Source of the DNA: CAVPRW01 sp046727435 [NCBI: bacterium]
GTDB taxonomy: Bacteria > Tectomicrobia > Entotheonellia > J063
Reading direction: 5' to 3'
Assembly: GCA_046727435.1 (NCBI GenBank)
Contig: JBKPCR010000497.1
Span: 1 to 11,972, forward strand
DNA length: 11,972 nt
A program made the translations under genes and the position numbers. Positions within the stretch are counted from its first letter, which is position 1. Each line of letters starts with the position of its first letter. The notes beneath the pieces are model-generated. The model was not told the origin of the DNA, made no database searches, and saw only the letters and a list, made by a program, of their open reading frames with translations. Of the stretch, positions 1 through 7,003 are shown piece after piece.

Positions 1-251
1 GTGGTGACACCTTGATGCACCTTGCTTTCGGCCAGAGGATTGACCAGGAGCGTGTAATCGGAGTGGGTATGAAGATCGATAAAGCCAGGCGCCAGCGTCA
101 GCCCTGTGCCGTTGACCACGACCCTGGCCTGTGGGGATGTGATCGTCCCCACTTGGGCGATGGTATCACCGCGGATAGCGACATCGGCGACCCACGATGG
201 TGCACCGCTACCGTCGACGACCTGAGCTTGTTGAATCAGGACATCCCACAT
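1..251 (-). CDS. N-acyl-D-amino-acid deacylase-type amidohydrolase (5' part only)
   Basis: Reading the minus strand from the ATG at 251-249 gives 83 complete codons with no stop; the gene leaves the window at base 1. The protein begins MWDVLIQQAQVVDGSG, has the beta-sandwich start typical of amidohydrolases (DVAIRGDTIAQVG), then APGFIDLHTHSD at residues 54-65. H61 and H63 form the HxH metal-binding pair, and the visible part ends with HQGVT. The order 'VDGSG...GFIDLHTHSD...P...QGVTT' is characteristic of the D-aminoacylase/N-acyl-D-amino-acid deacylase branch, which hydrolyses N-acylated D-amino acids at a metal centre, rather than dihydropteroidase-like enzymes, where the spacing differs. 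A GAGGAG ribosome-binding site lies 8 bases upstream (260-265). The metal-bridging Lys/Cys and the catalytic Asp are outside the window, so substrate specificity is not established. It is separated from its neighbours by a long intergenic stretch and is probably transcribed alone or as a first gene. Confidence 0.82.
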   Translation of the reverse strand, partial: MWDVLIQQAQVVDGSGAPSWVADVAIRGDTIAQVGTITSPQARVVVNGTGLTLAPGFIDLHTHSDYTLLVNPLAESKVHQGVT

Positions 252-292
252 CAGACACGCTCCTCGGCATTGACAGACAAACCTCTCCCAGA

Positions 293-321
293 GTTATACA
301 ACTTTCATGCCCTGCATCCAA
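293..321 (-). promoter_or_regulatory. Candidate sigma-70 promoter for the amidohydrolase
   Basis: On the minus strand, TTGGAT (321-316) is followed after 17 bases by TATAAC (298-293). The -10 box matches the consensus at 5 of 6 positions and the -35 box at 3 of 6. The predicted transcript would start near 286 and leave a leader of about 35 bases before the ATG at 251. Position and spacing are right, but the -35 box is weak. Confidence 0.4.
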
Positions 322-371
322 TGACCGCGGTGGTGACTCTTCTTCCGCGTCTGATCACGGCGCATCTCCGA

Positions 372-400
372 CGGCAGCCGCTGCGAATACGGCAGCTGCG
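372..400. repeat. Tandem pair of GC-rich dyads
   Basis: CGGCAGCCGCTGCG (372-385) and CGGCAGCTGCG (390-400) are near-copies separated by AATA, and each contains a GCAGC/GCTGC-type palindrome. They lie about 50 bases upstream of the candidate -35 box of the amidohydrolase. Two similar half-dyads in tandem could be a regulator site, but GC-rich DNA produces such patterns by chance. Confidence 0.3.
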
Positions 401-734
401 CACCCTCAGAGGAAAAAGACCAGGGCAAGGCCCGACTGTACGCTGGCGTGCGCATGATTTCAGCTGTTCCTCGTTTCACGAGACGTGATTGCGATCGTTA
501 AGGGAGGGAGAAATACCAGAAATGATCTTAAAACATATAGTGAGTGCTGAGAAGGCGTTTCATTCGATATACCATGATATTTGGCTTATCATTAGCGAAA
601 GCGTGGTAAAGTGCTGTTGCGATTTTACATAATTGCAATTTTTGCAGGTGCATCACCCGACCATTGCATTTTTTTCAATGTTATATCCAGGGCTTCTGGG
701 GGACATTCGGGGGTGCCGGGCCCTTGACCGAGAA

Positions 735-749
735 GGCATTGTCAACTTA
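735..749 (+). repeat. Left terminal inverted repeat of the IS6-family relic
   Basis: GGCATTGTCAACTTA is the exact reverse complement of 1419-1433. The match stops inside the element after 15 bases. The outward flank does not pair, which places the element edge at 735. Confidence 0.85.
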
Positions 750-888
750 ACTGCTCCTCCTATTACAGCCTCCGCCCGGTGTGGCCTACTCGTCCCTCAA
801 CGATAGCTCCCCGTGAGAGGAAGGCGCTTTCCCTATCCCGATCAACCGTCCTGCGGCTGCGCTGCTCACTTCCGCAGCAAGCCACCCG

Positions 889-1361
889 TACAAACGCCAC
901 CGCTTCCAGGCCGAGATCATCCGCCATGGCGTTTGGCGGTGGGTCAGGATGGCAACGTGCTGGATATTCTCGGGCAACGTCAGCGGGACAAGAACGCCAC
1001 GAAGAAATTCTTCCGTGAGTTGCTCAACGGGCTCACGTATGTGCCGCGGGTGATCATCAGCGACAATCTGAAAAGCTACGGCGCGTCGAAGCAGGAGATG
1101 CGTCCTGGGGGGGAGCACCGCCAACACCGGTACTTCAAGAACCGCGCGGAAAATTCCCACCAGCCGACACGTTAACGGGAGCGGCGCATGCAGGGGCTCA
1201 AGTCTCCGGGGCAGGCCCAACGCTTTCTCGCGGCATATGGTCCCGTCGCCTCACATTTCCGACCACGACGCCACCCCCTCCCTACCCCAGTGTATCGCCA
1301 GGCCATGGCCCGAAGATTCCAGATCTGGCGGGAGATCATGGGCACGGTCATGGCCGCCTAA
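889..1361 (+). pseudogene. IS6-family DDE transposase, broken by deletion, frameshift and stop
   Basis: The relic lies in two frames. Codons from 889 read YKRHRFQAEIIRHGVW, the conserved start of IS6 transposases. At about 934-941 the reading jumps frame and resumes as AVGQDGNVLDIL, RRDK-like sequence, FFRELLNGLTYVPRVIISDNLKSYG, EHRQHRYFKNRAENSHQPTR. A TAA stop follows at 1173-1175, and the same frame then continues with RERRMQGLKSPGQAQRFL and on to a TAA at 1359-1361. In intact relatives roughly 70 residues separate 'HAVW' from 'LWRAVDQDGN'. That block, which carries the first catalytic Asp (WHLDE), is missing here. The second Asp (codon 1062-1064, IISD) and the catalytic Glu (1149-1151, RAENSH) remain. 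The protein would be inactive even without the stop. Confidence 0.85.
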
Positions 1362-1418
1362 AGGCCGCATGCACTGCATCCCTCCCGCCGCTCTGCCTGA
1401 TGAGGGCATCAGCACGAA

Positions 1419-1433
1419 TAAGTTGACAATGCC
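1419..1433 (-). repeat. Right terminal inverted repeat of the IS6-family relic
   Basis: TAAGTTGACAATGCC is the exact complement of the left repeat. It lies 57 bases downstream of the transposase relic's final stop, a normal distance for a compact IS. Confidence 0.85.
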
Positions 1434-1518
1434 GAAAGGAGAGCCATTGAACCAACGTCTGTCGCCCAAGTGGGAAACCTTCTCGTCGAGATCTCCTGGG
1501 CTTGGTCACAAGATGACG

Positions 1519-1547
1519 TTGATTTCATGTTCCGTTTTGGGTAAAGT
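1519..1547 (+). promoter_or_regulatory. Candidate promoter for hflX
   Basis: TTGATT (1519-1524), a 17-base spacer and TAAAGT (1542-1547) lie about 70-80 bases upstream of the hflX start. Both boxes match the sigma-70 consensus at 4 of 6 positions with ideal spacing. No better promoter is visible between the IS relic and the gene. If correct, the transcript starts near 1554, just outside the mobile element. Confidence 0.35.
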
Positions 1548-1624
1548 AGCAAATAGACGCAGAATGGTGCGTCACTGCTTATTGTGTTGCATAGAAGAGC
1601 GGTCTAGAGCTCAGGCATGCAGGA

Positions 1625-3403
1625 ATGGGGTCGCCATCATCTAGCCCCCCTGACCGTGAACTATGGCCGCCCATTACCAAGACATCCATTGAAAGGCAGG
1701 TGGTTCCAACGCGTATCTACGGCCATACTACAGGATTAAAGCCAGGCCAGCTTCGACGCCTCGAACATCTGTATCGTCGTCGACTCCCTCCTGAACGCGT
1801 CATCTCCCAAGAGTTGGCGCGCAACCTCACCGAACTTTCGGGTGAAATCAAGCGCCAGATTGGGCTGTTGGTCAGCCGCCATGGCACGGTCGAATCGGTC
1901 ATGGTGGGTGATGCTAAAAGCCTTGAGATCCCACCGCTTGAACGTGTCCGCCAAGGCATCGGTCGCCTGCAGGGTCTGCGTTGTGTGCATACTCACCTCA
2001 GCTCCGAGCCGCTCAATAGGGATGACCTCAACGACCTCGCCATTTTGCGCCTGGACATGATGGTGGCGGTCGAGGTTCAAACCGACGGCCTGCCGGGCAT
2101 GGTCCACTGCGCCCATTTGCTGCCATCCAATACCGCGGGGAAACAGTGGGAGGTCTTGCCCCCGATCGCGCCATCACAACTCGATGTCAACTTCCTCAGA
2201 TTGGTCAACTCTTTAGAGGAGGAGTTTGCGCGTGCTCAGGGCGTGCGTGAGCTGGGCGATACACGCGACCGAGCGATTTTGATGAGCGTGGTCACCAGCG
2301 ACCGCCTCGGCGCCGAGGAGTCGGTTAGCGAGCTCACCGAACTCGCCAGAGCCGACAACATTGTGGTGCTCGATGCGCTGGTGCAGCTGCGCCATCAGAT
2401 CGATCCGAAATATCTGCTGGGGCGTGGCAAGCTCCGCGAGCTGGCGATTAAGACGCTGCAACTCGGAGCGGACCTGATCGTCTTCGATCAGGAGCTTACC
2501 CCGACGCAGGCGCGCTCCATTAGCGAGGCTATCGACCTTAAGGTCATCGACCGCACGCAATTGATCCTGGATATCTTCGCCAAACGTGCCTCCAGCCGTG
2601 ACGGCAAGATCCAGGTGGAGCTCGCACAACTCAAATATCTCCTGCCACGGCTGCGGACCAAGGAATCGGGGCTGTCACGTCTGACAGGTGGCATTGGCGC
2701 TCGTGGCCCTGGTGAGACGACGTTTGAGATCCAGCGTCGGCGTGTCCGTGAGCGCATTCATCGGTTGGAGCAACAGGTCGAGACTCTGCGCGGTGGGCGT
2801 CGCCAAAAACGCTCCCTGCGTGAGCGCAAGGACATGCCGGTGATCTCCATCGTGGGTTATACCAATGCTGGCAAAACCACCCTGCTGAATTCGCTGACCA
2901 ATAGCCACGCCTGGGCTGCCGATCAGCCCTTCGCGACGCTCGATCCCATGAGCCGACGGCTGCGCTTTCCTGAAGACCGCGAGGTCATCATCAGCGATAC
3001 CGTGGGCTTCATTCGCCATCTGCCTAAGGAGTTGATCGCGGCTTTCTGGGCTACCCTGGAGGAGTTGCGGAGCGCCGACTTGCTCATCCACCTGGTGGAT
3101 GCCAGTCACCCGCATTTTGAGGAGCAAATGGATGCGGTGGTGGGTTTGCTCAAGGAGTTGGGGCTCGATGAAACCCCTGTCCTGACCGTCTTCAACAAGC
3201 AGGACAAGGTGGCGCCGCAGCTGACGCAGAACCTGTGTCGACTGTACGAGGCCATTGCTATCGAGGCCCGCAATCCGACGACCTTGGCGCCGCTGATCGC
3301 ACGGATGCGGTCGATTCTCTGGGAGCAGTTCCCTGTGCCCAGGCGCTATCCGCCCAAAGCAGAAGGGATGCTGGAGGTAGCAGCAATGGGTGGGCTGGGC
3401 TAG
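1625..3403 (+). CDS. hflX: Ribosome-associated GTPase HflX (long form)
   Basis: HflX binds the 50S subunit and uses GTP to split stalled or stress-damaged 70S ribosomes in the cytoplasm. The HflX core starts near residue 220 (LMSVVTSDRL), followed by the N-terminal domain motif PKYLLGRGKL, VIDRTQLILDIFAKRA, the family signature GIGARGPGETTFE (about 356-368), and a basic coiled linker. The G domain has GYTNAGKTT at 411-419 (G1), DTVGFIRHLP from 458 (G3) and NKQD at 524-527 (G4). At 592 residues it is much longer than E. coli HflX (426). About 215 extra N-terminal residues (YGHTTGLKPGQLRRLEHLYRR onward) precede the core, a form seen in some deep-branching bacteria. ATG 1625 has only a weak AGG upstream; GTG 1700, just before the conserved TRIYGHT block and preceded by GAAAGG, is an equally plausible start and would give 567 residues. 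It converges on priA with 27 bases between the stops. Confidence 0.95.
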   Translation: MGSPSSSPPDRELWPPITKTSIERQVVPTRIYGHTTGLKPGQLRRLEHLYRRRLPPERVISQELARNLTELSGEIKRQIGLLVSRHGTVESVMVGDAKSLEIPPLERVRQGIGRLQGLRCVHTHLSSEPLNRDDLNDLAILRLDMMVAVEVQTDGLPGMVHCAHLLPSNTAGKQWEVLPPIAPSQLDVNFLRLVNSLEEEFARAQGVRELGDTRDRAILMSVVTSDRLGAEESVSELTELARADNIVVLDALVQLRHQIDPKYLLGRGKLRELAIKTLQLGADLIVFDQELTPTQARSISEAIDLKVIDRTQLILDIFAKRASSRDGKIQVELAQLKYLLPRLRTKESGLSRLTGGIGARGPGETTFEIQRRRVRERIHRLEQQVETLRGGRRQKRSLRERKDMPVISIVGYTNAGKTTLLNSLTNSHAWAADQPFATLDPMSRRLRFPEDREVIISDTVGFIRHLPKELIAAFWATLEELRSADLLIHLVDASHPHFEEQMDAVVGLLKELGLDETPVLTVFNKQDKVAPQLTQNLCRLYEAIAIEARNPTTLAPLIARMRSILWEQFPVPRRYPPKAEGMLEVAAMGGLG

Positions 3404-3430
3404 CGGGGACGGTCAAGCGGCGGAGCCAGC

Positions 3431-5905
3431 TTACAATAAATTCACTGGGTCCACGTCGACCATGAGGCGCACGCCGTGGCGTGCGATGGCCGCCTGTCGC
3501 ATCGCCGTTAAGCCGCTCTCGATGACGTCGTGCAGCCGCCTGGCCGTATGAGCTTTGAGGAGAAGATGCCAGCGGTAGCGGTTATTCAACTTGGCGAGAG
3601 CAGCGGGGGCGGGGCCGAGTAGGGTTACGCCCTCGGCATTGTGGACGTATGGACGCAGGAGGGCCACGAAGGCCTGACAAAACTGTTCTACCGCTTGCGG
3701 GTCAGGCGCGTCAAAGCGTATGGCCGCCAGTCGCACAGCGGGGGGATAGCTGAGATGCTTGCGATAGGCGATTTCCTCGGCGTAGAACCCGTGAAAATCG
3801 TGGGCCTGTGCATGGTGGATGGCGTAGTGTTGGGGGGCAAACGTTTGCACGATGACCTCGCCGGGGACCTCCCCCCGACCGGCACGCCCGGCCACCTGTG
3901 TGAGCAACTGAAACGTCCGCTCTGCCGCCCGAAAATCGGGTAACCCTAATGTCACGTCGGCCGAGACCACTCCTACCAGCGTGATCCGCGGGAAATCATG
4001 CCCCTTGGTGATCATCTGCGTGCCGATGAGGATATCGATCTCACCACGCGCCAGTCGGGTCAAAATCTCCTGCATGGCATGCCGTCCACCGGTGGCATCG
4101 CGGTCCATGCGGGCAACGCGCGCTTGGGGGAAGACACGCCGGACCTCGCGCTCGACCTTCTGGGTCCCCGTACCAAAATATTCTACTCGTGTCCCGCGGC
4201 AGGCGGGGCAGGTTTCGGGGGGCATGCTGGTGAACTGGCAATAGTGGCACTTCAGCGTGCGATCGTCGATGTGGAAGGTTAAGGCAACGCTGCAGCGCGG
4301 GCATTGACAGATATACCCGCACTCATGACACTGGACGAACGTCGCATACCCTCGTCGGTTCAGAAATAACAGTGTCTGTTCACGCCGCGCCAGACGCCCT
4401 GTGATGGCCTTCCTGAGGGGGTGAGATAGCACTTCCCCAGCGCCAGCACGATGTTCCTCGCGTCTGAGGTCCACCAGCACCACGGTAGGCAGGTCCTTGG
4501 TCCGCACGCGGTCGGGGAGTTGGCGGTAGTGATAGCGCTGCTGCTGCGCGTTCGTGAACGATTCCAGCGAGGGTGTGGCCGATCCCAACACCACCACGGC
4601 TTCACAAAGTTTGGCCCGCATGATGGCCACATCACGCGCCAGGTAACGCGGTGCTTCCTCCTGTTTATACGAAGGATCGTGTTCCTCATCGACAACAATC
4701 AGACCCACCCGCTGCAAGGGGGCGAAAATAGCAGAGCGCGGGCCGATGGCGATGGTAGCCTGCTGCCGGTGCACCCGTAGCCACTCATCGAGCCGCTCAC
4801 CACGCGTCAAACGGCTATGGAGCACGCCGACATCCTGGCCGAAGCGAGCGTGCAGACGGGTGAGCAGTTGCGGCGTCAAGGCGATCTCCGGCACTAGGTA
4901 GATTACCTGTTTCCCTTGGCTCAGCGCCGCCGCCATGGCGCGCATGTAGACTTCAGTCTTGCCGCTGCCAGTCACGCCATGCAGCAACACCGAGGCAAAC
5001 TCGCCTGTATGTAAGAGCGTTTGGATGTGCTCCAAGGCCTCACGCTGCGGCGTCGTGAGCGTCACGTCAGGTTCATCGAGAAAGGCTGTTTCGGTCGACA
5101 TGGCCAGCATCGGCGCCCGTAGCCGTTCAACCCTCATCAGCAAGCCTTTCTGCTCTAATACCCGCAGGATGTGGGTTGCGCCGGAGATGTGCTGTCGCAG
5201 CTCAGCAGCGGTCGCGGCGCCGGCCTGCAGCAAGTGGCGCAGCAGCGCGGCTTGCTGCGGGGCGCGGCGTTCCATAGGCTGCATGGCAGACTTGATCTCT
5301 GCAGCGGGTAGCGCCAACTTGAAGAGATATTCCGTAGGTGCGTGGACCTTCGGCGCTGCGACCTTCTGTGCAACCTTCACAACGCCCTCAGCTGCCAGGC
5401 GTTGGATGGCGCCACGCAGTCCTGGAGCAGTGATCTGCCGCTGCAATTGCTTCAATGTCAGGCTGCGGTGCTGAGAGAGTGTGGTGAGAATACGGCTCTC
5501 AAGAGCCGTTCGGGCCGCACTCGCAGTGGTCGATTGGCCCTCGGAGGTGAGCATAATGGTCTGCACACTGCCAGATTGCAACGCCCTTGGCAGCGCGGCC
5601 CGGATGGTTTCGCCCCAAGTGGCGACGTAGTAGTTGGCCATCCACTGCGTTAAGGCCAAGAGATCGGAGGTGAGCGCCGGCTCATCGTCCAGCAGATCAA
5701 CCACGAATTTGGGATCGTGGACGGGGGGTGTCTCCAGGAAGGCGACGATACAGCCGGTCACCACGCGGCCCCCCAACGGTATGAGCACACGCATCCCCGG
5801 CCGCGCGAGCCCCTGCCACTCGGCTGGTAGAGCGTACGTCAGCAGCTCAGGGATTGGCCCCAGCGGGGCGACATCGACAAAGTGGGTGGTCTGAGAGTGC
5901 TGCAA
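3431..5905 (-). CDS. priA: Primosomal replication-restart helicase PriA
   Basis: PriA is a 3'-5' superfamily 2 DNA helicase that recognises abandoned replication forks and reloads the replicative helicase. The predicted 824-residue protein has the N-terminal 3'-binding domain (FVDVAPLGPIPELLTYALP...GMRVLIPLGGR), a winged-helix segment, Walker A GVTGSGKTEVY near residue 310, DEEH with SYKQEEAPRY near 405, and GSATPSLES near 440. A zinc cluster follows (CHECGYICQCPRC, LKCHYC, CPACRG, about 520-570), holding the usual four CxxC pairs plus one extra Cys. The last helicase motifs are GTQMITKGHDF and QVAGRAGRGE. It is longer than E. coli PriA (732). I start it at TTG 5905, which has AAAGG 7 bases upstream and lies just after a good promoter. 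A TTG at 5971 in the same frame would add 22 residues unlike any PriA start and would precede that promoter. Confidence 0.95.
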   Translation of the reverse strand: MQHSQTTHFVDVAPLGPIPELLTYALPAEWQGLARPGMRVLIPLGGRVVTGCIVAFLETPPVHDPKFVVDLLDDEPALTSDLLALTQWMANYYVATWGETIRAALPRALQSGSVQTIMLTSEGQSTTASAARTALESRILTTLSQHRSLTLKQLQRQITAPGLRGAIQRLAAEGVVKVAQKVAAPKVHAPTEYLFKLALPAAEIKSAMQPMERRAPQQAALLRHLLQAGAATAAELRQHISGATHILRVLEQKGLLMRVERLRAPMLAMSTETAFLDEPDVTLTTPQREALEHIQTLLHTGEFASVLLHGVTGSGKTEVYMRAMAAALSQGKQVIYLVPEIALTPQLLTRLHARFGQDVGVLHSRLTRGERLDEWLRVHRQQATIAIGPRSAIFAPLQRVGLIVVDEEHDPSYKQEEAPRYLARDVAIMRAKLCEAVVVLGSATPSLESFTNAQQQRYHYRQLPDRVRTKDLPTVVLVDLRREEHRAGAGEVLSHPLRKAITGRLARREQTLLFLNRRGYATFVQCHECGYICQCPRCSVALTFHIDDRTLKCHYCQFTSMPPETCPACRGTRVEYFGTGTQKVEREVRRVFPQARVARMDRDATGGRHAMQEILTRLARGEIDILIGTQMITKGHDFPRITLVGVVSADVTLGLPDFRAAERTFQLLTQVAGRAGRGEVPGEVIVQTFAPQHYAIHHAQAHDFHGFYAEEIAYRKHLSYPPAVRLAAIRFDAPDPQAVEQFCQAFVALLRPYVHNAEGVTLLGPAPAALAKLNNRYRWHLLLKAHTARRLHDVIESGLTAMRQAAIARHGVRLMVDVDPVNLL

Positions 5906-5939
5906 TGAAGTGCCTTTCGATTCAATGGTGATCTGAGGT

Positions 5940-5968
5940 ATTGTATGCAGATGTGGAGATCGCCGCAA
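5940..5968 (-). promoter_or_regulatory. Candidate priA promoter
   Basis: On the minus strand, TTGCGG (5968-5963), a 17-base spacer and TACAAT (5945-5940) lead to a predicted start near 5933. That leaves a leader of about 28 bases before TTG 5905. The -10 box matches the consensus at 5 of 6 positions. The promoter lies inside the first codons of the divergent glycosyltransferase, and its -10 box covers that gene's first base. Confidence 0.5.
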
Positions 5969-7003
5969 CAAACCATCCTCATGATCCGCGCCGGAGCCCT
6001 GGGCGATTGCCTGCTGATGTTGCCCACCCTACACGCTTTGCGCACGCATTTTCCTCAAGCCCGTATCGATGTCATGGGCTACCCCCAGCGCTGGGAGTGG
6101 GTGCTGGGCCGCGGCCTTGTCGATACCGTGCATACGATCGAGCGTCCAGGAATGCACTTGCTGTTTTGCGAAGGCCTGGAGGCGCCAGAACCCCTAAAGT
6201 CCTTTCTGGGCGCCTATGACGTCATTCTTTCCTACCGCCCCGATCCGGCTGGCGTGTTCGAGCGCAGCCTTGGCGCTCTGGGCGCTCGCTTGGTGCTGAG
6301 CCAGCCACCGTTTCCGCCACCGCCACCGCCGAAGATCCACGCGGCCGATTTTGCGCTTCAGCTCGTGGCCAGGTTAGGTGTGCCGGTGCCCGCTACAGCG
6401 TCGGGATTATGCCTGACCGATGCCGAACTGTCCCTGACTCAGCCGTTTTTCACCGCCTATCATGTTGATCCATTGAAACATCTTATCGTCGTTGTGCACC
6501 CTGGCAGCGGCAGCGCGGCCAAGCGTTGGCCTGTTGAGAACTTCGTGACCCTCATTGAGACACTGGAAAGCCAGCCTGGGGTGCGAACCGTCATCGTGAC
6601 AGGTTATGCTGAAACGGATGTCTTGGCCAGACTTCGCTCTCTAAGCCATGCTGCCACACCGCTGGTCGCTGAGAATTGGCCCCTCATCCCCACCGCAGCA
6701 CTTATTGCACACGCCACGGTGTTCGTTGGCCATGATTCTGGCTTAACTCATCTCGCCGCGGCACTTCGACGCCCGACGGTTGCGATCTTTGGTCCAACGG
6801 ACCCTGATATCTGGAAACCTTGTGGCGAGCATGTGACCGTGGTGCCAATGGTGAGAGCGCATGAAGGTTGTGATGAGCAAGATCCTACTCGGAAAACCTG
6901 CCAGACAGGCAACAGTGATTTCTGGCAGGTCCTGGAAGCAGTCCAACATTGGCTTTCAGTGGAGACCGCTAGACAAAGTCCAAGTGATCGATCGGTGCAA
7001 TAG
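5945..7003 (+). CDS. Glycosyltransferase family 9 (heptosyltransferase-like)
   Basis: Family 9 enzymes move ADP-activated heptose (or a related sugar) onto lipid A-core or other surface glycans at the inner face of the cytoplasmic membrane. The 352-residue protein has the N-terminal family motif ILMIRAGALGDCLLMLPTL (RAGALGD at 15-21). It also has the nucleotide-sugar-binding segment HPGSGSAAKRWPVENF (from 185) and the C-terminal signature VGHDSGLTHLAAALRRPTVAIFGPTDP (D264). A Pro-rich run (PPFPPPPPPK, about 121-130) sits in the linker between the two Rossmann lobes, where such a stretch is unusual. The ATG at 5945 is supported by GAGGT at 5935-5939, 5 bases away; ATG 5951 is an alternative. 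No other surface-glycan gene is adjacent, so acceptor and sugar are unknown. The last 35 bases overlap the convergent downstream gene. Confidence 0.9.
   Translation: MQMWRSPQQTILMIRAGALGDCLLMLPTLHALRTHFPQARIDVMGYPQRWEWVLGRGLVDTVHTIERPGMHLLFCEGLEAPEPLKSFLGAYDVILSYRPDPAGVFERSLGALGARLVLSQPPFPPPPPPKIHAADFALQLVARLGVPVPATASGLCLTDAELSLTQPFFTAYHVDPLKHLIVVVHPGSGSAAKRWPVENFVTLIETLESQPGVRTVIVTGYAETDVLARLRSLSHAATPLVAENWPLIPTAALIAHATVFVGHDSGLTHLAAALRRPTVAIFGPTDPDIWKPCGEHVTVVPMVRAHEGCDEQDPTRKTCQTGNSDFWQVLEAVQHWLSVETARQSPSDRSVQ

Larger units (their letters stand above)
252..734. other. Intergenic region between the amidohydrolase and the IS relic
   Basis: No gene is supported here. The left half (252-480) has genome-like GC content and holds the amidohydrolase promoter and ribosome-binding site. 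It also has two adjacent GC-rich dyads at 372-385 and 390-400 (GCAGCCGCTGC and GCAGCTGC). The right half (about 520-690) is clearly AT-richer, with a small CATTG/CAATG stem around a T-rich loop (662-680). A 36-codon reading frame at 522-632 lacks a well-placed ribosome-binding site and any recognisable motif. Confidence 0.6.
735..1433 (+). mobile_element. Decayed IS6-family insertion sequence
   Basis: The element is bounded by a perfect 15-bp inverted repeat, GGCATTGTCAACTTA, at 735-749 and as its complement at 1419-1433. Ends beginning GGCA-TGT are typical of the IS6/IS26 group. Inside is one transposase relic in the expected orientation (see the pseudogene entry). At 699 bp the element is shorter than an intact family member (usually about 800 bp or more), which fits the internal deletion seen in the transposase. 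The 8 bases flanking each end (ACCGAGAA at 727-734, GAAAGGAG at 1434-1441) do not match, so the usual 8-bp target duplication is absent. It has either decayed or been lost through an IS6-type deletion or cointegrate event. The element cannot move by itself. Confidence 0.85.

Noticed and set aside
12-488. 158-codon plus-strand open frame at the left edge
   Set aside because: It overlaps the amidohydrolase on the other strand, has no known motif and mirrors that gene's codon bias; the minus-strand protein with GFIDLHTHSD is clearly real.
522-632. 36-codon frame starting ATG in the AT-rich stretch
   Set aside because: No ribosome-binding site at proper distance, no recognisable sequence, and such short frames are expected in AT-rich DNA.
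252-734. tRNA, rRNA or CRISPR in the gene-free stretches (also 10033-10563)
   Set aside because: No cloverleaf-like sequence with a GTTC-type T arm, no rRNA motif and no regularly spaced repeats were seen.
786-1220. 144-codon minus-strand frame inside the IS relic
   Set aside because: It is the antisense of the transposase relic; the plus-strand reading carries the IS6 motifs.
727-1441. 8-bp target-site duplication of the IS relic
   Set aside because: ACCGAGAA on the left and GAAAGGAG on the right do not match, so no duplication is claimed.
3404-3430. Shared terminator between convergent hflX and priA
   Set aside because: The 27 bases contain no stable hairpin with a T-run on either strand.
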